From Swingsia samuiensis (lineage in GTDB: Bacteria; Pseudomonadota; Alphaproteobacteria; Acetobacterales; Acetobacteraceae), in NCBI RefSeq assembly GCF_006542355.1, contig NZ_CP038141.1, positions 1,181,501 to 1,245,500 on the forward strand: a stretch of DNA of 64,000 nt, read 5' to 3'. This document shows, piece by piece, positions 8,191-16,304 of the stretch. Positions within the stretch are counted from its first letter, which is position 1, and every line of letters begins with the position of its first letter. The notes under the pieces were generated by a model. It saw only the letters and a list, made by a program, of their open reading frames with translations, was not told where the DNA came from and did no database searches. The position numbers and the translations under genes are program-made.

Positions 8191-8718
8191 ATGGTCGTAG
8201 ATACGAAAGCCACGGACAGACATTCCCATATGCAAAGTCGGAAGCCAGCGAATTCGGCTGTTATAGAAGATTCTCCAATAGCGCGTCTCTGTATAGAGCA
8301 GGGCTTGAAAATGACGGGACAGCGTCGAGTGATTGCTCATGTTCTCTCGGAAGCAAATGATCATCCCGATGTTGAAGAGTTGTATCGGCGTGCTTCAGCT
8401 ATAGATAATCGTATTTCGGTTGCGACTGTATATCGAACGGTACGTTTGCTGGAAGAAAAAGGGATTTTAGAGCGTCGTGATTTTGGTGGCGGGCGCGCTC
8501 GTTATGAAGCCAGTGATCATGGGCATCATTATCATTTGATTGATGTAAATACGGGGCGCGTGATTGAATTTGAAGATGAAGAGACTGTTCGTTTATTAAC
8601 GAGTATAGCTAAACGATTGGGTTTTGATCTTGTCTCACATCGTATAGAATTGTTTGGGAATCGTATTGAGAAAAGTAATTCCAAGCAGGCTTCAGCTAAA
8701 AGTAAGAGCGAAGCATGA
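8191..8718 (+). CDS. fur: Fur family transcriptional regulator (alphaproteobacterial Fur/Mur type)
   Basis: A Fur-fold metal-responsive repressor, about 175 residues from ATG 8191. The winged helix covers the segment MTGQRRVIAHVLSE to YRTVRLLEEKGILERR. A dimerisation domain with metal-binding histidines follows (HGHHYHLIDVNTG). The structural CxxC zinc site of E. coli Fur is replaced by IDVNTG, as in alphaproteobacterial Fur/Mur/Irr-type proteins, so the metal sensed (Fe or Mn) is uncertain. The start is unclear: ATG 8191 and ATG 8230 are both possible, and neither has a strong ribosome binding site. The frame opens at 8110 inside a terminator loop. The stop overlaps the next gene as ATGA, so Fur and OlsB are translationally coupled. 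Confidence 0.85.
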   Translation: MVVDTKATDRHSHMQSRKPANSAVIEDSPIARLCIEQGLKMTGQRRVIAHVLSEANDHPDVEELYRRASAIDNRISVATVYRTVRLLEEKGILERRDFGGGRARYEASDHGHHYHLIDVNTGRVIEFEDEETVRLLTSIAKRLGFDLVSHRIELFGNRIEKSNSKQASAKSKSEA

Positions 8719-9626
8719 AGAAAGAGCCTGATATGGACATGGATTCGTTGCCGCAAACGACGCTTATGAGTAGCGAAGAAACACGTAAACAGATGGAAAC
8801 ACTTTCATCTCTCTCCTTAAATCGAGAGGGTGGGTTTCAAGAGTTGCGTGGTGGGGCATTAGGCGTTCGTATTGCTGAAACGGATGCTGAGCGGGAAGCA
8901 GCGCAAGCCTTACGATATCGTGTCTTCTTTGAAGAACTCGGAGCAAAGCCTGATGAGCGTACGTTCCGTACCAAGAAAGATGCAGACGAATTTGATGAGG
9001 CAGCAGATCATTTGCTTGTCATTGACCATAGCATATCCTCCGGTGCTGAAGGGGTTGTTGGAACGTATCGCTTGTTGCGTTCAGATGCGGCTCAAAAAAT
9101 AGGGCGTTTTTATACGTCTTCAGAATATGATATTTCGCCGTTAACAGAGTTTCCTGGGCGCTTGCTGGAAGTTGGCCGTTCATGTGTTGCTCGTGAATAT
9201 CGTGGCCGTACAGCGATGCAGCTTCTATGGCGCGGCATAGCATCTTATATCTTTTTACATCGGATTGATGTGCTTTTTGGGTGTGGAAGCCTACCAGGAA
9301 CGAATCCTGATGTTTTGGCGGATCAGTTAACCTATTTGCATCATAATCATCTGGCGCCGCCAGCATTGCGGGTTAAAGCTCTGCCAGAGCGTTATGTGGA
9401 GATGTTGAGGGCAGATCCTCACACGCTTGATTATCGAGCATGCCTGAACAAATTACCTCCTCTCATTAAGGGGTATTTAAGGCTCGGGGGATATGTCGGT
9501 GATGGTGCTGTCGTGGATGAGCAGTTTAACACGACGGATGTTGCTGTTCTCGTAAAGAGCGAGTTATTGGCTGATAAGTATTATCGTCATTATGAGCGTC
9601 GTCTAAGAGACGCACTTGATTCTTAA
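8715..9626 (+). CDS. olsB: OlsB-like GNAT N-acyltransferase (ornithine lipid synthesis)
   Basis: A 303-residue member of the acyl-ACP-dependent GNAT family (Acetyltransf_5, once called hemolysin-like). Diagnostic parts are ALRYRVFFEELGA near residue 65, VVGTYRLLR, and LLEVGRSCVAREYRGRTAMQLLW with FGCGSLPG. OlsB attaches a 3-hydroxy fatty acid to ornithine, giving lyso-ornithine lipid, a phosphorus-free membrane lipid common in acetic acid bacteria. Its acylation partner OlsA is not in the window. The length matches the family. It overlaps fur by 4 bp and precedes lnt, so this trio is envelope-directed. The specific substrate is inferred from the family; a related N-acyl amino acid synthase is possible. 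Confidence 0.75.
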   Translation: MKKEPDMDMDSLPQTTLMSSEETRKQMETLSSLSLNREGGFQELRGGALGVRIAETDAEREAAQALRYRVFFEELGAKPDERTFRTKKDADEFDEAADHLLVIDHSISSGAEGVVGTYRLLRSDAAQKIGRFYTSSEYDISPLTEFPGRLLEVGRSCVAREYRGRTAMQLLWRGIASYIFLHRIDVLFGCGSLPGTNPDVLADQLTYLHHNHLAPPALRVKALPERYVEMLRADPHTLDYRACLNKLPPLIKGYLRLGGYVGDGAVVDEQFNTTDVAVLVKSELLADKYYRHYERRLRDALDS

Positions 9627-9658
9627 TTTTCAATATAACAAACTAAGGTAGCCCTACC

Positions 9659-11164
9659 ATGACTTCAAAATTGCCTGTGCATGGTTGGCGGCTGGCGCTT
9701 CTTATGGTGGTGGCTGGGGCTTTAACAGCTCTATCGTTGCCGCCGTTGTATTTTTTATTTGCTCTTCCTGTTGGGTTATTCGTTCTCTATAGGGCCGCTG
9801 AAGATGCCGTATCTTGGAAGCAAGCAGCATGGTGTGGCTTCTTTTTTGGGATGGGGTTTCACACAGCAGGTCTTTATTGGCTGACGAATGCCATTCTAAC
9901 ACGTGTTCATGAGTTTTGGTGGGTGGTGCCTTTTGCAGCTCCTGGCGTTGCGTTGATTATTGCTCCTTTGGTTGCACTTCCCGCGGTAATGTGTCGATGG
10001 GTGCCCGCAGGTTGGCGCCGTGTGTGTATGTTTGCTGGTAGCTGGACGTTAATTGATATGTGTCGCGTCCTCATTTTTTCGGGCTTTCCGTGGAATCCAC
10101 TGGGAAGTGACTTAGAGTTGCCCGGACGTATCGGCGATATATTGGTTCAGCCGGCGTCAGTATTGGGGGTTGATGGATTAACTCTTTGTCTCGTCTTGGC
10201 AGGCCTGTTTTTGTTTTCTGGTCGGCGTGCCGTGGTTTTTGTTTTGCTTGGGATATGCATGTGGATGGGAGCCGGGATGTGGCGCCTTTCTCATGAGCAC
10301 GCTCTGCCGATTATAAATCCACGGGTTGTAATCGTTCAAGGGAATGTACCTGAAGATGAAATTATTAGTTATGCACAAAGAGTAGAACATTTTCGGCGTT
10401 ATTTGGCGTTAACGGCAAAAGGAATGCAACGAGCGCATTTAATGGGAGATGATCGCCCGATTGTTGCGGTATGGCCTGAATCTGGCTTTCCGGGGCTGCT
10501 GGATCAAGATGGTGATGCGCGTAAGATGATTGCTCAGACTACAGGCGGGGCATCGGCTTTAATCGGATCCGATCGTGAAGAGAATGGGCATTGGTTTAAT
10601 AGTTTGGAGATGGTGAATTCTGTAGGTGATATTGCCGCTATTTATGACAAAAGTCGCTTAGTGCCGTTTGGTGAATATCAACCTAGTATTATTCCATTTA
10701 ATATTCTTCCCGGTGTCTTGACCCCTGGGCCGGGGCTAAAAACATGGGACTTTCCGAGTGTCGGTCGTGTGGGACCGATGGTGTGCTATGAAATTATTTT
10801 CTCGGGGTCGGTTGTTAATCGTCATCAAAGGCCAAATTGGCTTTTAACAATTTCTAATGATGCTTGGTTTGGGAATAGTGCAGGGCCACGGCAACATCTT
10901 GCTACAGGAAGAATGAGGGCCGTTGAAGAAGGGCTACCAGTTGTTTTTGCGAATAACACTGGGATTTCGGGGGTTTATGATGCTTTTGGGCATGAAGTGG
11001 TGCGTCTGGGTTGGAATAAAACAGATATTTTAGTGAGTGATGTATCTGCTCCATTACAACCAACGATATTCGCGCAGTATGGACGAATTATTCCAATAAG
11101 TTTGTCTATTTTGTGCGTTATGGTGGCCTTTCTTCCTCGTAGGAAGATAAGTTCAAGATATTAA
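9659..11164 (+). CDS. lnt: Apolipoprotein N-acyltransferase
   Basis: A 501-residue inner-membrane enzyme that adds the third acyl chain to the N-terminal cysteine of lipoproteins. The N-terminal half has about six membrane helices. The periplasmic nitrilase-like domain (about residues 220-470) carries the catalytic Glu in WPESGFPG, Lys in YDKSRLVPFGEY and Cys in MVCYEII, in the order expected for Lnt. A last helix anchors the C-terminus. The start is ATG 9659, which follows olsB after about 30 bp and has AAGGTAG upstream. The substrates include the NodT, MlaA and small lipoproteins found in this window. Confidence 0.95.
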   Translation: MTSKLPVHGWRLALLMVVAGALTALSLPPLYFLFALPVGLFVLYRAAEDAVSWKQAAWCGFFFGMGFHTAGLYWLTNAILTRVHEFWWVVPFAAPGVALIIAPLVALPAVMCRWVPAGWRRVCMFAGSWTLIDMCRVLIFSGFPWNPLGSDLELPGRIGDILVQPASVLGVDGLTLCLVLAGLFLFSGRRAVVFVLLGICMWMGAGMWRLSHEHALPIINPRVVIVQGNVPEDEIISYAQRVEHFRRYLALTAKGMQRAHLMGDDRPIVAVWPESGFPGLLDQDGDARKMIAQTTGGASALIGSDREENGHWFNSLEMVNSVGDIAAIYDKSRLVPFGEYQPSIIPFNILPGVLTPGPGLKTWDFPSVGRVGPMVCYEIIFSGSVVNRHQRPNWLLTISNDAWFGNSAGPRQHLATGRMRAVEEGLPVVFANNTGISGVYDAFGHEVVRLGWNKTDILVSDVSAPLQPTIFAQYGRIIPISLSILCVMVAFLPRRKISSRY

Positions 11165-11183
11165 AAATATTTTATCAAAAAAA

Positions 11184-11212
11184 TTGACAACCTATGGTTG
11201 TGAATTTACGTT
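11184..11212 (+). promoter_or_regulatory. putative promoter with palindromic operator for the XRE gene
   Basis: A perfect -35 box TTGACA (11184-11189) is followed after 17 bp by a weak -10, TACGTT (11207-11212). The inverted repeat ACAACC-TAT-GGTTGT (11187-11201) overlaps the -35 box. A palindrome of this size fits autorepression by the dimeric helix-turn-helix protein encoded just downstream. Confidence 0.5.
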
Positions 11213-11242
11213 TCTTTCACAAATCTGATGGAAGAAACGATT

Positions 11243-11791
11243 ATGAATCGCAGGAAAGGACCTGAAGACGTCAAGAATACTGCGTCGGCAAGCCCGGTCG
11301 ATGTACATGTTGGTAATCGAATTCGTTTACGACGCACGCTTATGGGGCTATCTCAAGAGAAACTTGCCGAGGCGCTGGGGCTGACGTTTCAGCAGGTCCA
11401 AAAATATGAGCGCGGCGCGAATAGGGTTAGCGCCAGCCGATTGCATGATCTTTCTCATATTTTAGATGTTCCAGTGGGTTTCTTTTTTGATGATATGCAA
11501 GATAAGAAACCTACAAGTATTGAGAAAAAAGAGACGTCGATAGAGCCCATGGCTTGGAGTGGTGGTTTCGCAGAGGAGCAGGCTACGTTTAGTGGTCCTA
11601 AGCCACATAGCTCTTCATCATCTTCTTCAGTACCGCGTTTATTTGAAACGCCAGTGGATGAGGCGGCTTTATTTAGTCGGCGTGAAACCGTTGATTTGGT
11701 AAGAGCATATTATCGTATTTCAGATAAAACTGTTCGAAATAAGTTTGTTGATTTGATGAAAAGCTTAGCCTCTGATGAGGCTAAGGGGTAG
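11243..11791 (+). CDS. XRE-family helix-turn-helix regulator
   Basis: About 182 residues. An N-terminal HTH_3 domain (about residues 22-80) includes RIRLRRTLMGLSQEKLAEAL and FQQVQKYERGANRVSASRL, and the phrase DVPVGFFFDDM is shared with the alphaproteobacterial PraR-like/XRE regulators. A low-complexity serine-rich linker (SSSSSS) joins a helical tail with LVRAYYRISDKTVRNKFVDL. I chose ATG 11243, which has GGAAG at 11230-11234; an ATG at 11228 adds five residues. The palindrome at 11187-11201 suggests it controls itself. The targets are unknown; relatives act in stress, adhesion or quorum responses. Confidence 0.83.
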   Translation: MNRRKGPEDVKNTASASPVDVHVGNRIRLRRTLMGLSQEKLAEALGLTFQQVQKYERGANRVSASRLHDLSHILDVPVGFFFDDMQDKKPTSIEKKETSIEPMAWSGGFAEEQATFSGPKPHSSSSSSSVPRLFETPVDEAALFSRRETVDLVRAYYRISDKTVRNKFVDLMKSLASDEAKG

Positions 11792-11792
11792 T

Positions 11793-12455
11793 TTACTCGC
11801 GGTGTAGGATCTGGTCATTTAAAAATGAAGCTAATTTTCCTGCTTTAAAATCAGCGCGGAGACGGTCTTCATCATATTCTGTGCGAACCCAGTCGATGAA
11901 GGAAAGACGACCTTCTGCTTCGGTTTGATAACGCAAAAAGAATGCATCAAGGATCCCGGTGCGTGATCGGTTGAAATGCCCAAAACGCCAATGCAGTTGG
12001 TTAAGAGCTTCTGTTGACGTGCCTCCTTCGAATAACAAAACCAGTCCAGATGCTAAACCAGCTCTATCTGCGCCAGATTTGCAATGCATAAGCATAGGGA
12101 ACTGTAAAGTTCTATACATGTCATAGAAGCGTAGGATACGGTCTTTATGAGGGGCCCCACGGCTTTCGAATGCCATATCCAAATGGGTTAGATTAAGGCG
12201 GTGGCTTGCTTTGCGGGACAAAGCATCCGAACCGCATTGACGTTTTCCTCGTAAATTTACAAGAGTGTGGAGGTTTAAACGACGTTTGAGGCTGCGTAAA
12301 CGCGATGGGGTTGGATGGTTGCAGCGCCACACTTTTCCCGGAACAACCTCTGAAAGGTTGGTCCAGATCAATCTAAAAATAGAGTGGTCTACAAAGAGGC
12401 TATCCCACCATGCACGTCTTAAGTCCGAATTAGACTTGATTGAGCCTTCAAACAT
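11793..12455 (-). CDS. dual-specificity/tyrosine phosphatase-like protein
   Basis: A 220-residue protein with a cysteine phosphatase signature HCKSGADR (C125 and R131, the CX5R loop), preceded by VNLRGKRQ, typical of the DSP/Tyr-phosphatase fold found in many alphaproteobacteria. A possible general acid is D93. There is no signal peptide, so it is presumably cytoplasmic. The fold includes inositol phosphatases, lipid phosphatases and protein phosphatases, so the substrate is not known. It is convergent with the XRE gene with almost no gap and divergent from the small lipoprotein. The N-terminal 40 residues have no recognised motif. Confidence 0.78.
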   Translation of the reverse strand: MFEGSIKSNSDLRRAWWDSLFVDHSIFRLIWTNLSEVVPGKVWRCNHPTPSRLRSLKRRLNLHTLVNLRGKRQCGSDALSRKASHRLNLTHLDMAFESRGAPHKDRILRFYDMYRTLQFPMLMHCKSGADRAGLASGLVLLFEGGTSTEALNQLHWRFGHFNRSRTGILDAFFLRYQTEAEGRLSFIDWVRTEYDEDRLRADFKAGKLASFLNDQILHRE

Positions 12456-12556
12456 ATCAACGGTCCTTAAGATTTAATGTTAGCAGTGTAATGCACAAGC
12501 TGTGTCCCATCTTGATGTGGGATGCGTCAACTCTAGAAAGAAGTGTCGATTAATCT

Positions 12557-12868
12557 ATGCGTAGTATTTCTTGTATTTTCTTATTTTCGTGTGCTGTTTT
12601 GACGGGATGCGGAAGTTCTAAAGCAGATATGACGGTAGGAGGGTCAGGGGATGATGTTCCGAAGAGGCATCATTCATCTGTTATGGCGAACTCAGAGTAT
12701 CTACCGTCTACTCCATCTTATGCAGACGGAGGAGCTAGCAATGGCGAAGGAACTTCGCGTGGCTCAGGGACATTGGGGATGAGCACGACAGGTGCAGATG
12801 GAGACTCCGTAGATGTCACGCCTCATCCGGCTATCCCTGATACAGAAGTATCTTACGGGAAGAAGTAG
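12557..12868 (+). CDS. small putative lipoprotein
   Basis: A 103-residue protein with a short signal peptide ending in a lipobox, LTGC (cysteine 18). It is therefore predicted to be acylated. The remainder is low-complexity and rich in Gly, Ser, Thr and Asp, with no known domain, and is probably disordered. I do not recognise a family. ATG 12557 is the only sensible start. It is transcribed away from the phosphatase-like gene from a shared 100-bp gap. Confidence 0.65.
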   Translation: MRSISCIFLFSCAVLTGCGSSKADMTVGGSGDDVPKRHHSSVMANSEYLPSTPSYADGGASNGEGTSRGSGTLGMSTTGADGDSVDVTPHPAIPDTEVSYGKK

Positions 12869-12905
12869 TTCCCATGCGGGCTCCCATATAAAAGGAAGTA
12901 TTTAT

Positions 12906-13082
12906 CTAGTGTAGTGCGCGTGCTTCTTCTGGGAGCATAATGGGGATGCCATCTCGAATAGGGAAAGCAAGCTTTGCACGAGGGCTGATTAGTTCTTGTT
13001 TTTCTCGATCATAGGTGAGGGGGCCTTTTGTCAGGGGGCATACCAAGAGAGAAAGAAGGCGAGGGTCAAGTTCTGTGTTCAT
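12906..13082 (-). CDS. Trm112-like (YcaR/UPF0434) small protein
   Basis: A 58-residue protein read on the minus strand from ATG 13082 to TAG 12906. The sequence [17 protein letters not shown], then [18 protein letters not shown], matches the Trm112/YcaR family. Bacterial members usually have CPxC; here it reads CPLT, so the zinc site is reduced to one cysteine. YcaR-type proteins are often near lpxK/kdsB or, as here, near thioredoxin-like genes in alphaproteobacteria. The role is unclear; in eukaryotes and archaea Trm112 activates methyltransferases. It lies downstream of cnoX on the same strand, 138 bp away with a hairpin between them. Confidence 0.8.
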   Translation of the reverse strand: MNTELDPRLLSLLVCPLTKGPLTYDREKQELISPRAKLAFPIRDGIPIMLPEEARALH

Positions 13083-13183
13083 ATGTCACTCCATACCTTG
13101 ATTGGATCGTTCAGACGTATGCTCAAGGATTAGTTGTATTTTTTTCGATGTTACCTGTTTTAGCGTAGATAAAAAAGGGATGA

Positions 13184-13214
13184 AGAGAAGAAGCCTCGTA
13201 TGGAACCGAGGCTT
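13184..13214 (-). terminator. terminator candidate after cnoX
   Basis: AAGCCTCG (13191-13198) and CGAGGCTT (13207-13214) form an 8-bp stem with an 8-nt loop. In minus-strand reading it is followed by a pyrimidine-rich tail (CTTCTCTTC) and, further on, a T-run. It lies just beyond the cnoX stop. Confidence 0.5.
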
Positions 13215-13220
13215 GAGTAT

Positions 13221-14162
13221 TTATGAGAATAATAGAGACGATAATTTTCGTCTTGCAGAAAGTGTGGTTGGATCTGTGACACCCCAAGCTTCAAAGAAAC
13301 GTAAAAGCTCCGTTTTAGCTGCGCCTTCATTCCACTCCCGATCTTGTTTGATCATATCAAGTAAAACATCAGCAGCTTCTGAACGATTCCCCGCACCATT
13401 GAGGGATAGAGCAAGCTTGAGGCGAAGGTCAAAATTGTTGGGGTTTTGTGCAACCTCCTGTTGGAGGGTTGTTAATTCAGACGCTGCTTGTTCTCCTTCT
13501 TTCCGAAGGCTTAATGCTGCACGTGCTCCTGTGACGTCAGGATGATTTTTGAGCTTCTCTGGAATTTGCTCAGAAGCTTCTTCTGCAGATTCGATTTCAT
13601 TTAAATTTAAAAGAGCACGAACCATGCCTCCCCATGCTTCGGCGGATTCTGGTTCTATATCTAGAACTTGCGCATATGCATCAGCCGCTTCCGCAGGGTT
13701 GTTGGTTAAGGATTCTTTTGCTGATTTTAAAAGATCTTCTGTCGGTAGAGAGCTTCCGGCAGTTTTTAAAAGAGCTTCGATAAAGCGTTTAATTTCGCTA
13801 GCCGGTTGTGCGCCTTGGAAGAGGTCAACCACTTGGCCTTTCCAGAAAGCAACAACGAGAGGGATGGATTGTAACGGCAAACCCATTTGGCTGAGTTGTG
13901 CTGCAAGAGCTTCGTTGGCTTCAACATCCAGTTTTGCCAGTCGAACACGCCCCTCTGCGGATTTAACAGCCTGTTCAAGGATAGGGGTGAGTTGGCGGCA
14001 AGGCCCACACCAAGGTGCCCAGAAATCAACTAAAACGGGTGTGGTTTTACTGGTTTCAATGACCTCTTTCATAAAAGAGGCTTGATCAACATCAATGATC
14101 ATCGACGTATTATTCGAAGACGTGGATTGACCGATTAAGGGTTCGTTTAAGCTGTTGTCCAT
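13221..14162 (-). CDS. CnoX/YbbN-type thioredoxin-TPR co-chaperone
   Basis: A 313-residue fusion of a thioredoxin domain (about 22-130) and a TPR-like helical region (about 140-313). The active site is WCGPC (C52, C55) with a downstream SIP cis-proline loop, so it keeps a redox-active pair, unlike E. coli CnoX. The family protects proteins from overoxidation and passes them to GroEL or DnaK. There is no signal peptide, so it is cytoplasmic. ATG 14162 is used; an internal ATG at residue 21 would start directly at the thioredoxin fold. The Trm112-like gene lies downstream on the same strand, a pairing common in alphaproteobacteria. Confidence 0.87.
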   Translation of the reverse strand: MDNSLNEPLIGQSTSSNNTSMIIDVDQASFMKEVIETSKTTPVLVDFWAPWCGPCRQLTPILEQAVKSAEGRVRLAKLDVEANEALAAQLSQMGLPLQSIPLVVAFWKGQVVDLFQGAQPASEIKRFIEALLKTAGSSLPTEDLLKSAKESLTNNPAEAADAYAQVLDIEPESAEAWGGMVRALLNLNEIESAEEASEQIPEKLKNHPDVTGARAALSLRKEGEQAASELTTLQQEVAQNPNNFDLRLKLALSLNGAGNRSEAADVLLDMIKQDREWNEGAAKTELLRFFEAWGVTDPTTLSARRKLSSLLFS

Positions 14163-14331
14163 CGGATTACTTTATCGCTCTTATTATGGAGTCTGTTATG
14201 AATGAAGATTGTCTTTGTTGTGTTTGAGTGCAAGTGGGCAGTTTTTTGAGGATATATTATAAAAAGAAACAAAAATTTTAAAATCCTCTTGTCTTTACGT
14301 TCGATTTCGTTTTATAAGCGCCACATGGAAT

Positions 14332-14406
14332 GCGGGTGTAGCTCAGGGGTAGAGCACAACCTTGCCAAGGTTGGGGTCGTGGGTTCGAATCCCATCACCC
14401 GCTCCA
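14332..14406 (+). tRNA. tRNA-Gly (GCC), copy 1
   Basis: A full cloverleaf. The acceptor GCGGGTG pairs with CACCCGC, the D-stem is GCTC/GAGC, the anticodon stem CAACC/GGTTG carries the loop TTGCCAA (anticodon GCC), and the T-arm is GTGGG-TTCGAAT-CCCAT. CCA is encoded. It reads GGC and GGU codons. A rho-independent terminator follows after 4 bases. Confidence 0.97.
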
Positions 14407-14410
14407 GTTA

Positions 14411-14437
14411 AAAAGGACGCTTTAGGCGTCTTTTTTT
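14411..14437 (+). terminator. terminator of tRNA-Gly copy 1
   Basis: GACGC (14416-14420) and GCGTC (14426-14430) with loop TTTAG, flanked by an A-run and a run of seven T. Confidence 0.85.
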
Positions 14438-14517
14438 GTATTTGAAGATAATTGCATGTGAATGATTATTTTAGCTTGTCGGTTAAAATATTTTCGTTCA
14501 TAAGCGGCATACGGAAT

Positions 14518-14592
14518 GCGGGTGTAGCTCAGGGGTAGAGCACAACCTTGCCAAGGTTGGGGTCGTGGGTTCGAATCCCATCACCCGCTCCA
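14518..14592 (+). tRNA. tRNA-Gly (GCC), copy 2
   Basis: Identical to the first copy over all 75 bases, including the encoded CCA. It lies 186 bp downstream and has its own upstream element and terminator, so the two are likely transcribed separately. Confidence 0.97.
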
Positions 14593-14595
14593 GTT

Positions 14596-14621
14596 AAAAA
14601 AGACGCTTTAGGCGTCTTTTT
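14596..14621. terminator. bidirectional terminator, tRNA-Gly copy 2 / oprB
   Basis: AAAAAA-GACGC-TTTAG-GCGTC-TTTTT. The symmetric A and T runs let it end both the tRNA on the plus strand and the oprB-like gene on the minus strand, whose stop is at 14633. Confidence 0.85.
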
Positions 14622-14632
14622 CTATTTTAGCC

Positions 14633-16150
14633 TTAAAAGAACTGAATATGGCTTCTAAAGCCTAGCATTGCCGCGTCACGTAGTGTTTTTTGTGCGCCTG
14701 GTCTAAAATAATATTGGAAATCAGGATAAAATGTGACCCCGCGCATAACGTGGATCATATAAGCAGCTTCCAAAACTTCTCCTGTTGTTTGAATACCGTA
14801 GGAGCCATTCAGCAAAGGCATTTTGTTTTGAAGCTGTAGCCGTTGGGTATCTGTGACGTTTTTTGCGACGCGAACAACACTGAAATTGATGCCAAAGCCA
14901 TCCAGAGGCCGTGCTTTCCAAAACCCACTATCTAGAATGCCGATGGAATATTGCTGTGCGCGTGTTTGAGTTCTGGGGCTATTAGCGTAAAATCCGGCAA
15001 TCATCGTAAAGCCGGCAGCCGGGTTTTGATGGTTCCCATGATGGCGAAAAAGCATTTGATCAGCGAGTACCCACGTTGACCATGAGTTATGAAGTTTGCG
15101 TGGCTGTAGCCCTGACAAAACGTATGGTTGGCTGTTTACATCATAGTAATTGTCTGTGTGAGGGGCTGTATCGACGGCATAGCCCACTTTGTAATGACCG
15201 GGTAAGTGATCAGGCCCAAAGACTGGCTCCCACCCAGCTTCCATTGGAATAGCTTCCCCGTGAATGTCGGATCCGTTCCATTTGAAGCCCGTTCGGTACT
15301 GAACGTTATTGTAAATTCCAGCTTGAGCGAAATAAACACCAGTTTGAATATACGTTGATTTTGTAGGACGAACACGGATACGGGCTGCCCAACTGGCATC
15401 TGGGTAAGATGAGTGTGTTGTATTATCTGAGGAGGCTTTTGGGTTTCCGCAAAAAGCATTGTTCATAAAGTTACAGTAAAGTGGGCTTTGGGAGAAGTCA
15501 CTTAAGAGAGGGATACGCCCAGCCGCCATATCAACCCGTCCATGAGCGAGGGTTTCTTCCCCGTATAAATACACAAAGTGCACGACAACATTACCGCCCC
15601 CACCATAAATTTCGGTGCTGGGGTTAAGGTTGTCGCCAAACATACGACTAGCTGGGATTCCATAACGGCCAACAACGACACCATGAGTAGAGAAGCCTGT
15701 AATCCCGGCTAGTTTTTCCCAATCGATATCATTTTCAAGGCTGTATTGGCCTGCGTTGCTGCTGCCTTGGCGGAGACCATATCCAGGCGTTGGTTTGGTA
15801 ATAGCGCCAGTAAACTCGTTGGTTGTGTCCATCAAGACCGCTATTCCGCGGTGTCGTAGCCATGATTTCCACCCGAAAGGATCTGTCAGCAAGGCTTCAG
15901 GTTGAGGCAAAGGAGGCGTTTGTTCTTTGTGGAAGTTTACTTCACCTAAAGGCGTATCTACGCGGACAGCCGGATTTATGGCGTTTTGATCCAACCAAGG
16001 AACAGAATCCTCTGAATTACTGCTCCTCCAAATATCTCCCAGTGTAGAGATTTTTGGTGGGGTATAGGGGGGGATTGCTGTTTTTGCTATGGCGCAAAAA
16101 GGAGTTATCGAGGCAACACAAAATGTTGCGTAAGCAAAAAATCGAGACAA
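14633..16150 (-). CDS. OprB-family carbohydrate-selective porin
   Basis: A 505-residue outer-membrane protein. A signal peptide of about 22 residues (MSRFFAYATFCVASITPFCA, then IAK) precedes a beta-barrel. OprB hallmarks include WLRHRGIAVLMDTTNEFTGA, GRIPLLSDFSQSP and a long series of alternating strands, ending with a C-terminal aromatic (HIQFF) as expected for BAM-assembled barrels. OprB proteins let sugars cross the outer membrane; acetic acid bacteria carry many paralogs that feed periplasmic dehydrogenases. Family members average 420-500 residues. It is a single gene between the tRNA terminator and an AT-rich upstream region. The sugar specificity cannot be read from the sequence. Confidence 0.9.
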   Translation of the reverse strand: MSRFFAYATFCVASITPFCAIAKTAIPPYTPPKISTLGDIWRSSNSEDSVPWLDQNAINPAVRVDTPLGEVNFHKEQTPPLPQPEALLTDPFGWKSWLRHRGIAVLMDTTNEFTGAITKPTPGYGLRQGSSNAGQYSLENDIDWEKLAGITGFSTHGVVVGRYGIPASRMFGDNLNPSTEIYGGGGNVVVHFVYLYGEETLAHGRVDMAAGRIPLLSDFSQSPLYCNFMNNAFCGNPKASSDNTTHSSYPDASWAARIRVRPTKSTYIQTGVYFAQAGIYNNVQYRTGFKWNGSDIHGEAIPMEAGWEPVFGPDHLPGHYKVGYAVDTAPHTDNYYDVNSQPYVLSGLQPRKLHNSWSTWVLADQMLFRHHGNHQNPAAGFTMIAGFYANSPRTQTRAQQYSIGILDSGFWKARPLDGFGINFSVVRVAKNVTDTQRLQLQNKMPLLNGSYGIQTTGEVLEAAYMIHVMRGVTFYPDFQYYFRPGAQKTLRDAAMLGFRSHIQFF

Positions 16151-16265
16151 CGGAGCCGTTCCTTTACTAAAAGGAAAGCAGACGCAACCATTTTGCGTAG
16201 CTCGATATTAATAAACTTTATTTTAAAATAAAAATAATAAAATAATTGCGAATTGAAGCTCAAGG

Positions 16266-16298
16266 TTTCTGGTATCTCTTATGTAGAGATACCAGAAA
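16266..16298 (-). terminator. strong hairpin downstream of ppa
   Basis: A perfect 14-bp stem (16266-16279 with 16285-16298) and a 5-nt loop, 6 bases beyond the ppa stop. There is no U-run on the minus side; T-richness is on the plus side (16300-16314). It probably stabilises or ends the ppa mRNA. Confidence 0.55.
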
Positions 16299-16304
16299 TT
16301 CAAA

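Larger units (their letters stand above)
14306..14621. repeat. tandem duplication of a tRNA-Gly transcription unit
   Basis: Two copies of a unit of about 130 bp (14306-14437 and 14493-14621), spaced about 186 bp start to start. Each has a similar upstream segment (TTCGTT...ATAAGCG...GGAATGC), an identical tRNA-Gly and a nearly identical terminator. The spacer between the copies is diverged. Duplication of a whole promoter-tRNA-terminator cassette is the simplest explanation. Confidence 0.8.

Noticed and set aside
13549-14085. A 178-codon open frame antisense to cnoX
   Set aside because: It lies fully opposite a well-supported gene, has no family resemblance and its composition is that of a reversed coding strand.
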